The notes under the pieces were generated by a model. It was not told the origin of the DNA, did not search any database, and was given only the letters and a program-made list of their open reading frames with translations. This document shows, piece by piece, positions 1-8,852 of a stretch of 64,000 nucleotides of DNA. The translations under genes and the position numbers were made by a program. The stretch is from an uncultured Prevotella sp. (GTDB taxonomy: Bacteria; Bacteroidota; Bacteroidia; Bacteroidales; Bacteroidaceae), in assembly GCA_900771975.1 (NCBI GenBank), contig CAAGPV010000069.1:35345-99344 (forward strand), written 5' to 3'. Within the stretch, counting starts at the first letter, position 1; each line of letters opens with the position of its first letter.

Positions 1-404
1 ACCTCATTGAGGCCATCGTGGAGAGCAACCGCACACGAAAAGACTACATCGCCGACGCTGTGCTCCGCAAGGCAGGCTACTACAACGAGAACAGCAGCTA
101 TGAAGCTGGTCGCGAACACCAATGCATCATTGGCGTCTACCGCCTCACTATGAAGTCCAACTCCGACAACTTCCGCCAAAGTGCCATCCAAGGCATCATG
201 AAACGCATCAAAGCCAAGGGCGCCGAAGTCATCATCTACGAACCTACCCTCGACAACGGAACAACTTTCTTTGGCAGTAAGGTGGTCAACGACCTTGCCA
301 CCTTCAAGGCACAGAGCCACGCCATCATCGCCAACCGCTATGACGCATGCCTCGACGACGTGAAAGAAAAGGTCTATACACGCGACATCTTCCGCAGAGA
401 CTGA
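1..404 (+). CDS. ugd: UDP-glucose 6-dehydrogenase, C-terminal part (5' end outside window)
   Basis: The open frame enters from the left edge (frame of base 3) and ends with TGA at 402-404, so only about 133 C-terminal residues are present. The stretch SNRTRKDYIAD, the later GVYRLTMKSNSDNFR and EVIIYEPTL match the C-terminal UDP-binding domain of the UDP-glucose/GDP-mannose dehydrogenase family. The enzyme oxidises UDP-glucose to UDP-glucuronate with NAD+ in the cytoplasm. It lies 7 bases upstream of a UDP-uronate epimerase that uses its product, so the two are very likely one operon for surface polysaccharide precursors. The catalytic Cys and the Rossmann domain lie outside the window. A related UDP-sugar dehydrogenase with another substrate cannot be excluded. 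Confidence 0.88.
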   Translation, partial: LIEAIVESNRTRKDYIADAVLRKAGYYNENSSYEAGREHQCIIGVYRLTMKSNSDNFRQSAIQGIMKRIKAKGAEVIIYEPTLDNGTTFFGSKVVNDLATFKAQSHAIIANRYDACLDDVKEKVYTRDIFRRD

Positions 405-411
405 CAACAAT

Positions 412-1470
412 ATGCTTCCATCTAATGTAAACCTGTCCGGAAAGACGGTGCTCGTAACAGGGGCAGCCGGCTTCATCGGCAGCAATCTCGTTAAGCGGCT
501 CTTTGCCGACTATAGCGATATCAGGGTGATAGGCATCGACAACATCACCCCCTACTATGACGTGAACATCAAGCACGAACGCCTCAAACAGATAGAGGCA
601 CTCGGGCGCAACTGGACCTTTGTGGAGGCTTCCATCGCCGACAAGAATGCCGTAGACTCGCTCTTCAGCAGCCACCACATAGCCGTTGTGGTCAACCTTG
701 CCGCACAGGCAGGCGTGCGCTACTCCATCACCCACCCTGACGCCTACATACAGAGCAACCTCATAGGTTTCTACAACCTGCTTGAAGCGTGCCGTCACCA
801 CGAGGTCGAACACCTTGTCTACGCATCATCTTCATCGGTTTACGGCTCCAACAAGAAGGTGCCCTACTCCACCGACGACAAAGTGGACAACCCCGTAAGC
901 CTCTATGCGGCCACCAAAAAGAGCAACGAGCTCATGGCACATGCCTATTCCAAGCTCTACAACATTCCTTCCACCGGACTAAGGTTCTTCACCGTGTACG
1001 GTCCGGCAGGCCGTCCCGACATGGCTTACTTCGGCTTTACCGACAAACTCGTCAAGGGCGACACCATCAAAATCTTCAATTATGGCCACTGCCAACGCGA
1101 CTTTACCTACATCGACGACATTGTGGAGGGCATCGTGCGCGTCATGAAGCACGCACCGGAAAAGCAGAACGGCGACGACGGACTGCCCATCCCGCCCTAC
1201 AAGGTGTACAACATTGGCAATTCCCATCCCGAAAGCTTGCTCGAATTTGTCAGCATACTGCAGGAGGAACTTGTGCGCGCTGGCGTGCTGCCTGCCGACT
1301 ACGACTTTGAAGCACACCGCCAGCTCGTGCCCATGCAACCCGGGGACGTGCCCGTCACCTATGCCGATACCACACCATTGGAGCAAGACTTCGGCTACAA
1401 ACCGTCAACGCCTCTGCGACAAGGACTTAGGGATTTCGCCGAATGGTATAGAAAGTATTATGCCAAATAG
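412..1470 (+). CDS. UDP-glucuronate 4-epimerase family (extended SDR)
   Basis: This 352-residue protein has the N-terminal Rossmann motif TGAAGFIGSNL (about residues 16-26) and the catalytic YAATK (Tyr and Lys of the SDR triad) near residue 165, preceded by the SSSSVYG strand. Length and the RFFTVYGPAGRPDMAYF stretch are typical of the subgroup that converts UDP-glucuronate to UDP-galacturonate (CapI/WbnF/LpsL type). It starts 7 bases after a UDP-glucose dehydrogenase gene, which would supply its substrate. The expected role is cytoplasmic nucleotide-sugar supply for capsule, O-antigen or glycoprotein glycans. The exact sugar specificity is inferred from family resemblance and context. Confidence 0.9.
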   Translation: MLPSNVNLSGKTVLVTGAAGFIGSNLVKRLFADYSDIRVIGIDNITPYYDVNIKHERLKQIEALGRNWTFVEASIADKNAVDSLFSSHHIAVVVNLAAQAGVRYSITHPDAYIQSNLIGFYNLLEACRHHEVEHLVYASSSSVYGSNKKVPYSTDDKVDNPVSLYAATKKSNELMAHAYSKLYNIPSTGLRFFTVYGPAGRPDMAYFGFTDKLVKGDTIKIFNYGHCQRDFTYIDDIVEGIVRVMKHAPEKQNGDDGLPIPPYKVYNIGNSHPESLLEFVSILQEELVRAGVLPADYDFEAHRQLVPMQPGDVPVTYADTTPLEQDFGYKPSTPLRQGLRDFAEWYRKYYAK

Positions 1471-1534
1471 CCGCAGGCGACGGCATAGCCATCAAGAAAC
1501 AAACATTTGTTATCACAATAAATAAACAAAAATC

Positions 1535-2005
1535 ATGAACAAAACATTTACTTTTATGGCAGGAGCATTGATGCTCTTAACCGTAAGTCATGCACGTGCC
1601 GATAGCTGGCTGGTGGTAAACAGCCAAGCAACGCCACAGTCGTTCAGCCTGGACAACATCCGCACGCTGACCTTCGCTGACGGCAAGCTGGTTGTCAACA
1701 CCTATGACGCAGCGGCAGCAGCCAGTTTCAATCTGGCCGACCTCACCACCCTCACCTTTAGCGACAACGACCCGAATGCCATCGCGCCAGTTGCCATCGA
1801 GGGCAAAGGAGTGCTCCGCTATGCCAACGGCAACCTCTACATGGAAGGGGCTGGCAACGTCAACGCCGCCCTCTACACCGTCAGCGGCAACTGTCTGATG
1901 AGACTCAACAACTGGGACGGTACTGCCGTTGCCACCTCGTCACTCCCCAACGGTGTTTATATTTTCAAAGCAGACCAACAAGCAATTAAATTCATAAAGA
2001 AATGA
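1535..2005 (+). CDS. Small secreted protein with T9SS-like C-terminal sorting domain
   Basis: The 156-residue product has a signal peptide (MNKTFTFMAGALMLLTVSHA, then RA-D). Residues about 25-80 hold two similar half-repeats, SFSLDNIRTLTFADG and SFNLADLTTLTFSD, each likely a beta-hairpin. The last 60 residues (ALYTVSGNCLMRL, then LPNGVYIFKADQQAIKFIKK) look like the type A sorting domain of T9SS cargo, with the usual LPxGxYI and a basic end. No catalytic motif is visible. The stop codon overlaps the start of the next gene (ATGA), so the pair is translationally coupled. The function is unknown; the gene may encode a surface-targeted partner of the next protein. Confidence 0.8.
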   Translation: MNKTFTFMAGALMLLTVSHARADSWLVVNSQATPQSFSLDNIRTLTFADGKLVVNTYDAAAAASFNLADLTTLTFSDNDPNAIAPVAIEGKGVLRYANGNLYMEGAGNVNAALYTVSGNCLMRLNNWDGTAVATSSLPNGVYIFKADQQAIKFIKK

Positions 2006-3324
2006 AAAAGATATTATCCTTACTGACGCTCGCCCTGTTCACCCTTTTGGCAAGCGCACAAACCGGCACTACCCCCAACCGTTTACTCGTCAACTCACAA
2101 CTTGGCACCAAGGCCTTTGCCATCGACAAGGTGGATAGCCTGTCGTTTGCACGCGTTGACGGCGAGATAAAAGCCAACGTACAGTTCCTGAAATTTGCCA
2201 CCGGCGAGGCCGACACCCTTTGGGTTTCGGTACAACGCACCGAGGCTGCCAAGACCTTCAGCATTGAAGTGTTGCCCACCAACACCGCAAAGGCCTACAG
2301 CACCGACGACATTATTGCTCGCTACATGGAGATGAGCAAAAGCGCACAATATGGCGAAGACTTCACCAGCGGACAGATGACTGGCTTCCCTAAGCCCTTC
2401 GCTGCCAACACCTCTTACACCATTGTCACCATGGCCTACGACCAGTATGGTGTTCCGGGACAGGCTTCACGCGCTGAGTTTACCACTCCAAAGACTCCTA
2501 CCGTGGGCAACCCCACCGTCACCTACACCATCGATAGCATCGGGGCTCAGGCCGTGAAGATGACCGTCACCCCCAACGCTGACTGCTCGGAGTTCTACTG
2601 GTGCCAGTTCAAGAAGGGAGAGGCACAGACACAGTTCGAACAGTGGGGACCAATGATGGGCTTCAACAACATCGAAGAAATGATAAAGAGCTTCAGTTGG
2701 TACGGCTATTCCGACACACAAGAGAAGGTATGGGACGGACTCGCTCCCAACACCGAATATGAAGTCTATGTTGTTCCTACCGACGTCAACGGCACCTTCG
2801 GCGACATGGTCATCATTCCGTTCACCACTGCCAAGCTCGGCGGCAACGGCACAGCCACAGTAGACATCACCATAGGTGACTTCGGCGGCGACGAAACCAA
2901 CGGCTACTATCAGAACATTACCTTCACACCCAACGACCAGACAGCCGTTTACCACGCTCTCATCATGCAAGAATCCTACTATAACGCAAACTATACCGAT
3001 GAGACCATCAAGAACGTGCTCACCTCTGAAACCAATCCGTTCAACCCATGGGACAACTACTGGAGCCTGTATGATGCCAACAGTGCCGCATGGAGTGCTG
3101 ACAAGGGCACCGCTTACTTGGCCTTAGCCTTGGCACAAAACGCTAACGGCGAATGGGGTCCTCTGGCCAAAAAGGCTTACAGCACACCTGCTGACGCAGA
3201 CGCTGCTGCCGCTCCTGTCGTACCGTTTGCACCCAAGCGCTTCGGCAACGACAACGCTCAAAAACGCCCCGGAATGGTTCCGCAAATCCAACAGAAGAGC
3301 GTCAAAATGGTGGAAATGAAGTAA
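2002..3324 (+). CDS. Secreted protein with fibronectin III-like repeats, unknown function
   Basis: The 440-residue product begins with a clear signal peptide (MKKILSLLTLALFTLLASAQ). Right after it comes LLVNSQLGTKAFAIDKVDSL, which resembles the N-terminal module of the preceding small protein (LVVNSQATPQSFSLDNIRTL). The middle has two or three fibronectin III-like beta repeats, e.g. LAPNTEYEVYVVPTD followed by PFTT. The C-terminus (VPQIQQKSVKMVEMK) is not a sorting domain. The start overlaps the stop of the upstream gene by four bases. I see no catalytic motif, so a binding or structural role at the cell surface or periplasm is the best guess. The gene ends in front of a strong terminator. 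Confidence 0.75.
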   Translation: MKKILSLLTLALFTLLASAQTGTTPNRLLVNSQLGTKAFAIDKVDSLSFARVDGEIKANVQFLKFATGEADTLWVSVQRTEAAKTFSIEVLPTNTAKAYSTDDIIARYMEMSKSAQYGEDFTSGQMTGFPKPFAANTSYTIVTMAYDQYGVPGQASRAEFTTPKTPTVGNPTVTYTIDSIGAQAVKMTVTPNADCSEFYWCQFKKGEAQTQFEQWGPMMGFNNIEEMIKSFSWYGYSDTQEKVWDGLAPNTEYEVYVVPTDVNGTFGDMVIIPFTTAKLGGNGTATVDITIGDFGGDETNGYYQNITFTPNDQTAVYHALIMQESYYNANYTDETIKNVLTSETNPFNPWDNYWSLYDANSAAWSADKGTAYLALALAQNANGEWGPLAKKAYSTPADADAAAAPVVPFAPKRFGNDNAQKRPGMVPQIQQKSVKMVEMK

Positions 3325-3356
3325 TCACTTCCTAACACCCCTTTACTTACAATCTG

Positions 3357-3392
3357 AAAGCGGCTTTATGACCAGGTCATAAAGCCGCTTTT
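3357..3392 (+). terminator. Rho-independent terminator after the 2002-3324 gene
   Basis: A perfect 16-bp inverted repeat (3357-3372 and 3376-3391) with a 3-base loop is followed by a run of T. It lies 33 bases after the stop codon. Confidence 0.85.
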
Positions 3393-3396
3393 ACGT

Positions 3397-3437
3397 GCTA
3401 AAACCGGCTCCGTTGGAACGTAAAAAAGCCGGTTTTA
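3397..3437. repeat. Intergenic palindromic repeat, copy 1 (short form)
   Basis: The 20-mer GCTAAAACCGGCTCCGTTGG (3397-3416) is identical to 47326-47345. Its TAAAACCGGCT core (3399-3409) pairs with AGCCGGTTTTA (3427-3437), so the element can form a hairpin. It sits between two convergent genes, just after a normal terminator. Related copies are at 24852-24929 and 47307-47389. Confidence 0.7.
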
Positions 3438-3508
3438 CAGGAGCACACCCTGTTTAACGGTTGTTAAGAAAATGTGTAAGCAAACTTATAGTCTTTGCTT
3501 TCGGTCTG

Positions 3509-5263
3509 TTACTTTTCATGGGTTGTCAACCACGCCTTGGCTATCTCGTCTCCCAACTCGGCAGCCTCTTCCATCAGCGTGCGGGCCAAGGCTTTGTCTT
3601 TCTTCACACCATGCTTGCCAGCCCAAGTCCACTGGGCAAAAAGACGGTAGCAAACAGGGTCGTTGAGGCGCATTCCTTCATGCAGATAGAGTTGCGCTTG
3701 CTCGTAATCGGGCTTCAGTCCGTAGACTTTCTTCTTGGCGGTGTAGATGTCAACGAGGCTCCGACACGCCAATCCGTCTTCGAGATGGGCTGCCCGCTGA
3801 TAGAGGCTGATGGCCTCCTGAACGTCTTTCTTCATCCAGTCGCCGTCAAGATAGTGCTTTGCCAAGATGCGCATTCCCTCGCTGCTGCCTTCCTTTATCG
3901 ATTCACGCAGGTAGACAAGGGCTGAGTCGCGCTGGTCGGCTTTTTCGTAGATACGGTAGAGATAGCCTGTGGCTTCGCCCATTCCTCCTGCCAATGCCTT
4001 CTTCATGTAGGGCACTGCTTCCATTCTCCGATTAGTGAAATAGAGGCACTGGCCAGCCACGAAGATGGTCTGAAGATCCTGAGCCATATAGTCGCGGGTG
4101 GCATAGCTTAGGGCGTTATCGTAGTCGTTGGCCTCATAGTAGCATGAGACAACCCTTTCGGTGGAATAGACATCACCGCTATCGGCTACCACCTTATAAT
4201 ATTGAAGAGCCTTCACGCTATCGCGGGGCACGTCTTCGCCGTTCATATAGAGTTCGGCCAACGCCCAACAAGCTATTTCATTGTTCTGTTTCGCTCCTTC
4301 TTCCAGCAGGGGCAAAGCCTTCTGCACGTCTTTCACACCCGTGTTGTCGGTGGCATAAATCCAGCCCAACATGGCTCCTGCATCTACATTGCCCAAGGTG
4401 TGAGCATAGTCGAGATAGCTCACGGCTTGGGCATAGTTGTGCTTTGCTAAGGTGATATGGCTGCCCAAGTTATACATGGCAAGGCTCATCAGCTGCCGAG
4501 CCTCCTCCTTCGGCATCGAACCGCGATAGGTTTTCTTCCTGTTGGCGTAGGCCCTTTCCCACAACAGCAAGGCTCTGGCAGTGTCGTACTTTTCGTTCAA
4601 GATGTTACCAGCATAAGCATCGCCCAACGGATTGCCCTTTTCGCCACTTCTACATAACCAGAAGAGGTTTTTAGAAGGCGTGGGAGAGAAGGAAGGCCAT
4701 TGGGTATAAGCCCATCCAAGGTCAAACATGGCATCTTCATTGCCCTTGACTGCGGCATAGATAAGTTGTTGTATGCCCATTTTAATGCTCGCAGTGTCAC
4801 CGTCGGCGATGAGCATTTTTCCATATTCATATTGGGCGGGAACATATAGGCCGTTGTCGGCTGACCGCTTGAAAAGGGAGCGTGCACTCTTCAGATTGCC
4901 TTTCTTAAGCTGTTGAAGGCCTTGGCGGTAGAGTTGCTCACGATTGCGGAAATCTTCCACCTTTTGGCGTTCGGCAGCAGAGAGGTGGGGGAATGGTTTT
5001 TTAAAATCAGGCATTTTTATTTTTGAAATAGTGTGCACATTTGGCAATACAGAAGGAACAATCGGTGGCTTTGGACCCGGATTCGGAACCGGCGGAGAGG
5101 GATTCACCCAATGATTTCTACCCGCCGCGTGAGCTATTATCTGAAGTCCTCTCAGCTGAAGATTAGGGGTCTTAACTTTTGGTATGGGCCTTTGTCCGTA
5201 CATCGGAACGGTCGTTAGAGCCACAAGGGCCACTAACAGGAAACGAAAACAGTTTTTCTTCAT
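3509..5263 (-). CDS. Secreted Sel1/TPR-repeat protein
   Basis: The ATG at 5261-5263 is preferred over an upstream in-frame start at 5314, because it opens a signal peptide (MKKNCFRFLLVALVALTTVP, then MYGQ) and is preceded by an AAGGAAAG ribosome-binding-like stretch. The 584-residue product then has a Pro-rich segment (PPVPNPGPKPP). From about residue 110 it carries many Sel1-type alpha/alpha repeats (A-x-x-x-Y-x-x-A-A patterns such as AISLYQRAAHLEDGLACRSL, and the C-terminal TLMEEAAELGDEIAKAWL). Sel1 repeats form protein-binding solenoids; the partner is unknown. The gene starts 40 bases downstream of the Ca2+ ATPase gene on the same strand and may be cotranscribed with it. Confidence 0.85.
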   Translation of the reverse strand: MKKNCFRFLLVALVALTTVPMYGQRPIPKVKTPNLQLRGLQIIAHAAGRNHWVNPSPPVPNPGPKPPIVPSVLPNVHTISKIKMPDFKKPFPHLSAAERQKVEDFRNREQLYRQGLQQLKKGNLKSARSLFKRSADNGLYVPAQYEYGKMLIADGDTASIKMGIQQLIYAAVKGNEDAMFDLGWAYTQWPSFSPTPSKNLFWLCRSGEKGNPLGDAYAGNILNEKYDTARALLLWERAYANRKKTYRGSMPKEEARQLMSLAMYNLGSHITLAKHNYAQAVSYLDYAHTLGNVDAGAMLGWIYATDNTGVKDVQKALPLLEEGAKQNNEIACWALAELYMNGEDVPRDSVKALQYYKVVADSGDVYSTERVVSCYYEANDYDNALSYATRDYMAQDLQTIFVAGQCLYFTNRRMEAVPYMKKALAGGMGEATGYLYRIYEKADQRDSALVYLRESIKEGSSEGMRILAKHYLDGDWMKKDVQEAISLYQRAAHLEDGLACRSLVDIYTAKKKVYGLKPDYEQAQLYLHEGMRLNDPVCYRLFAQWTWAGKHGVKKDKALARTLMEEAAELGDEIAKAWLTTHEK

Positions 5264-5303
5264 GGTCTTTCCTTTCTGTTTATAGTTAAAATAGATATAT
5301 TTC

Positions 5304-8300
5304 TTATCGTCCACGGCGCCTCAACAGCCGAAGAAACTCGCCTACCCAGAGCACAAGAGAGCTGCCAATGCCGATGATGAGCCAGTCTACCGCCTTCACG
5401 CCACCGGCAGAAACGTTGAACATCTCCTGCAAGCCGGGAAGCTCGGTGATGAGCAACTGTCCTGCAAAGATGATGAACACGATGAAGAGGAAGCCTTTGG
5501 TGTTCTTCCAAGAGAGGCCTTTCAGGGCCGACTCGCCTGTCATAAAGGCCTTGGCATTGAAAAGATTCCAAAACTGCAACATCACAAAGACGGTGAAGAA
5601 CAGTCCCAACTCGTAGGGCGAGAGCCCATTGTTGTCGCCCCAGACCACCTTTCCAGTGAAAAAGTCGGTGAGACAAGAGATGTTAGTGTGCTGGAAACAG
5701 ATGCACAACCCCAACAGGAACAGGGAGAACAACCCGCCCACACCAATGATGAAGGTGCCCATTCCCTTCAGCAGTTGCTCGCTTTCGGAGCGTGGCTGCT
5801 CGTCCATCACCTTTCGGCTGGGGGGCAACGAGGCAAGGGCGAGGGCGGCAAAGGTGTCCATAATGAGGTTCACCCACAGCATCTGCGTGACGGTGAGGGG
5901 CGACTCTTCGCCAATAAAGGCTCCCACACCCACGATGATGCAGGCAGCCACATTCACGGTCATCTGGAAAAGGATGAACCGTTTGATGTTCTTGTAGAGC
6001 GAACGGCCCCACATCACGGCATTGGCAATGGTGGCAAACGAACTGTCGAGGATGGTCATGTCGCTGGCTTCCTTCGCCACGGCCGTACCGTCTCCCATCG
6101 ACAGGCCCACGTTGGCGGCGTTGAGGGCGGGCGCATCGTTGGTGCCATCGCCAGTGACAGCCACCACATGGCCCATACTTTTCAGCAGACGAACGGCCCG
6201 TTCCTTATCGTCGGGGCGGGCGCGAGAGATAATCTTCACCTTGAGAAGGCGCTTGCGCAGGGCTTCATCGCTCATGCCGGCAAGCTCTGTGCCCACAAGA
6301 AGGTGGTCGTCGGTATCGTCTTCGTTCCACAAGCCGAGTTGGCGGCCTATCTCCTTGGCTGTGCCAGGGGCATCGCCGGTGACAATCTTCACCTGTATGC
6401 CAGCTTTCAAACAGCTGGCAATGGCGGCAGGCACTTCCTTTCTGACGGGGTCTTCTATGCCTACGATGCCCATCATGGTGAGGTCTTGCACGGCAAGATG
6501 GCCGTCACGGAACACCTCTTCGCCGTCGTCAACCTCCTTAAAGGCAAAAGCGAGCGTACGGTTGGCATGTTGCTGATAGGTAGCGAGTTGGGCATCGTAG
6601 CGTGTCCGTTCGGCTTCGCCAATCTGGCACATGCCCAACAGGATGTCGGGAGCCCCCTTCACATACACCACCAGTCGGCCAGTGACCACCGAGCGCACAA
6701 GGGTAGCCATATATTTCAGTTGGGTGGTGAACTGCAGTCGGTTGACGGCTACAGTCTTTTCGCGCAGTTCCAGATAGCTGACGCCCTGCCGGTCGAGCCA
6801 TAGCAACAAGGCTCCTTCGGTGGGGTTGCCAATGATTTTCACCTTTTTGTCGTCCGAATGGTCGAGGTTGGCCGTGGTGTTGACGGCGATAGCTTCCTTC
6901 AACAACGCCGAGACACGGTCGTCGCCCAACTGCTGATGGGGCAGATTGGCAAAGCAAGTGCCCACCACCGTCATGCGGTTTTGCGTGAGCGTACCGGTCT
7001 TGTCGGAGCAGATGACCGACACGGCGCCCATCGTTTCACAGGCGTGCATCGTACGGGGAAGAGTGTTTTGCTTCATCAGCCGCTTCATGCTAAAGGCCAA
7101 ACTCAGCGTCACCGCCATGGGCAAACCTTCTGGCACCGCCACCACAATGAGCGTAACGGCTATCATCACCGAGGCAAAAGCATACTGAATGAGGTTGGGC
7201 CAGTTGACGGGAGTGGTCGTGCCGACGGCAAAATAGGCCATCACACCCACAATGGGAAGCACCATAAAAGAGAGCAACTGCCAGAGTTCAAGGCGACTGC
7301 CGTTGTCAGGAGTCTTCTTGCGCTGAAGCGCAAACGCCACGATGGCGGCGAGAAGCAGCGATGCCGACAGGCTCACTACAAGCGCCCTGACATTGGGACA
7401 AGGCAGCAACAGGGCATGGCGCACCAGACGTCCCAGCACGATGAGCACGGCAATGGCGTAGCTCACCTTGGTGATGAGGTCGGCAAGGGTGTTGAGCTTC
7501 TTGCTCAAGGGGGTGGCTTCGCCGTCTTTCACCTGGGCGGCCTCAAACACTTTGCCGCTGGCGGTGTTGTCGCCCACGGCAAACACACGGGCCACGCAGT
7601 CGCCTTCCATCACCGTACAGCCCTTCATTACGTGGTTGGAGGGATAGGTTGCATCACGGTCAAACTGTTCGGGACGGGTGGTCTTGGTGCAAAGGGGCTC
7701 GCCAGTGAGCGACGATTCGTTCACGGTGAGGTGCATCGAGCGCAGCAGTTCGGCATCGGCGGGCACCTCCTCGCCGGCTTCCAGCAGGATGATGTCGCCC
7801 ACCACAAGGTCACGACGGGCCACTTGACTGACGTTGTTGTTGCGCACCACCTTCACGGGGGTGTCGTCGTTGACTTCGTTGAGGCTCTTGAAGGTTTTCT
7901 CGTTCTGGGCTTCCAGCACGTGCGCCACGGCGGTTGCCAACAACACGGCGGCGGCAATGCCCACCAACTCGAGGTAAGGTTCCCACCCTTCCACGCCTCC
8001 ATAGACGCCGTTATAGAACGCTATGCCACCCGAAAGCAGCAGGGCAAAGAGCAGAATGGTAAACAGGGAATCGATGGCGAAGGTCTTTTCGCGCTCGTTC
8101 CACTTGCCACCAAGATAGGCAACGAGGTAGGTCATGGCGAAAAGCACCGCCGAAAGCACGGGCGCTATCCACAGGCCGTCGTGCTTGTAAGCGCCTGTGA
8201 GGGGCAGAACGGTGGCAAACAAGGTGGCCACAACAAGGATGGCAAGTTCCACTTTTACCAACCAGAAGTGCATACAGTCCTTTATCTTGTCCCAAACGCT

Positions 8301-8399
8301 TTCGGTAGCAGGGGGTGTAAGAACGTTTGCGCCATACTTCTGCCGGCTTTCCAGCACCTCTGCATCGGTGAGTCCTTCATAATGTTGTTGGGGTTCCAT
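5304..8399 (-). CDS. Calcium-transporting P-type ATPase, PMCA-like
   Basis: The 1031-residue product shows the full P-type ATPase layout. There is an N-terminal cation ATPase domain, the actuator-domain TGE motif in SSLTGEPLCTK, the phosphorylation motif CSDKTGTLTQNRM, and the hinge motif TGDGTNDAPALNAANVGLSM. The M4 motif PEGLP and the M6 motif LWVNLIMDTFAALALA are those of PMCA/SERCA (type II) calcium pumps, so Ca2+ export across the inner membrane is the likely reaction. ATG at 8397-8399 is preferred to a TTG two codons upstream. No obvious Shine-Dalgarno sequence is present, which is common in this phylum. The Sel1-repeat gene follows on the same strand. Confidence 0.93.
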   Translation of the reverse strand: MEPQQHYEGLTDAEVLESRQKYGANVLTPPATESVWDKIKDCMHFWLVKVELAILVVATLFATVLPLTGAYKHDGLWIAPVLSAVLFAMTYLVAYLGGKWNEREKTFAIDSLFTILLFALLLSGGIAFYNGVYGGVEGWEPYLELVGIAAAVLLATAVAHVLEAQNEKTFKSLNEVNDDTPVKVVRNNNVSQVARRDLVVGDIILLEAGEEVPADAELLRSMHLTVNESSLTGEPLCTKTTRPEQFDRDATYPSNHVMKGCTVMEGDCVARVFAVGDNTASGKVFEAAQVKDGEATPLSKKLNTLADLITKVSYAIAVLIVLGRLVRHALLLPCPNVRALVVSLSASLLLAAIVAFALQRKKTPDNGSRLELWQLLSFMVLPIVGVMAYFAVGTTTPVNWPNLIQYAFASVMIAVTLIVVAVPEGLPMAVTLSLAFSMKRLMKQNTLPRTMHACETMGAVSVICSDKTGTLTQNRMTVVGTCFANLPHQQLGDDRVSALLKEAIAVNTTANLDHSDDKKVKIIGNPTEGALLLWLDRQGVSYLELREKTVAVNRLQFTTQLKYMATLVRSVVTGRLVVYVKGAPDILLGMCQIGEAERTRYDAQLATYQQHANRTLAFAFKEVDDGEEVFRDGHLAVQDLTMMGIVGIEDPVRKEVPAAIASCLKAGIQVKIVTGDAPGTAKEIGRQLGLWNEDDTDDHLLVGTELAGMSDEALRKRLLKVKIISRARPDDKERAVRLLKSMGHVVAVTGDGTNDAPALNAANVGLSMGDGTAVAKEASDMTILDSSFATIANAVMWGRSLYKNIKRFILFQMTVNVAACIIVGVGAFIGEESPLTVTQMLWVNLIMDTFAALALASLPPSRKVMDEQPRSESEQLLKGMGTFIIGVGGLFSLFLLGLCICFQHTNISCLTDFFTGKVVWGDNNGLSPYELGLFFTVFVMLQFWNLFNAKAFMTGESALKGLSWKNTKGFLFIVFIIFAGQLLITELPGLQEMFNVSAGGVKAVDWLIIGIGSSLVLWVGEFLRLLRRRGR

Positions 8400-8469
8400 T
8401 GTCAATTCATAATGTGTTGATGAGCCGTTTTTTCACTTCCTATCGGGAAAGCCATAGCTCCAGTTTCTT

Positions 8470-8477
8470 CAAAGTTA
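8470..8477 (-). promoter_or_regulatory. Possible -7 element upstream of the Ca2+ ATPase
   Basis: TAACTTTG on the minus strand fits the Bacteroidetes -7 consensus TAnnTTTG, about 70 bases before the start codon. I see no matching -33 element. Confidence 0.35.
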
Positions 8478-8570
8478 AGCATTTGCAGGCATTTGCTGGG
8501 GTTGTAGGAACGGTTTTTCTCGTTTTTTCACAATAGGGACGCTTTGTCTTAAATTTTGTTTCATTGAGAA

Positions 8571-8614
8571 ACAAAAACGTGCGACTTCCAACCCAAGGGT
8601 TGAAAGTCGCACGT
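8571..8614 (-). terminator. Terminator of the 12133-8635 operon
   Basis: On the minus strand, an 18-bp stem with one wobble pair (8597-8614 and 8577-8594) and a two-base loop is followed by TTTTGT. It starts 20 bases after the stop of the small peptide gene. Confidence 0.85.
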
Positions 8615-8634
8615 TAAGTCTTCTGAAAGGCGCA

Positions 8635-8847
8635 TCAGTCGCTCTCGCCCCAACGTCCACCTGAGCCATCGGGCTTTCTTTCGCCCACTCCCCAGTTCCA
8701 TGCGTTGACGGGTTCCTGACTTTTGTCTACCACATCGCCCACCTTGTTATTGTCTACCCTTACACCACTGACAAACCGCATCAGCACAGGTTCCATCTTA
8801 ATCAGCTCGGTCTTGGGAGCCGTGTAAGTCTTCTTCAATGTTTTCAT
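8635..8847 (-). CDS. Small peptide (70 aa) paired with a giant surface protein
   Basis: The product starts MKTLKKTYTAPKTELIKMEP and ends GVGERKPDGSGGRWGESD. It has no signal peptide, membrane segment or cysteine. The start lies 5 bases after the stop of the preceding giant gene, and a strong terminator follows the stop, so it is the last gene of that operon. The pattern of a basic start, Tyr-x-x-Pro, an aliphatic stretch, and a tail rich in Gly and Asp that contains Trp is shared with the 63-residue product at 33942-34133. I recognise it as a type of short uncharacterised protein that recurs in Prevotella genomes. The function is unknown. Confidence 0.7.
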   Translation of the reverse strand: MKTLKKTYTAPKTELIKMEPVLMRFVSGVRVDNNKVGDVVDKSQEPVNAWNWGVGERKPDGSGGRWGESD

Positions 8848-8852
8848 GTGGC

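Noticed and set aside
6858..8420. 520-codon open frame on the plus strand, antisense to the Ca2+ ATPase
   Set aside because: It is rich in His, Gly and Val, has no domain signature, and lies fully opposite a strongly conserved P-type ATPase. It is a shadow of the biased third codon positions.
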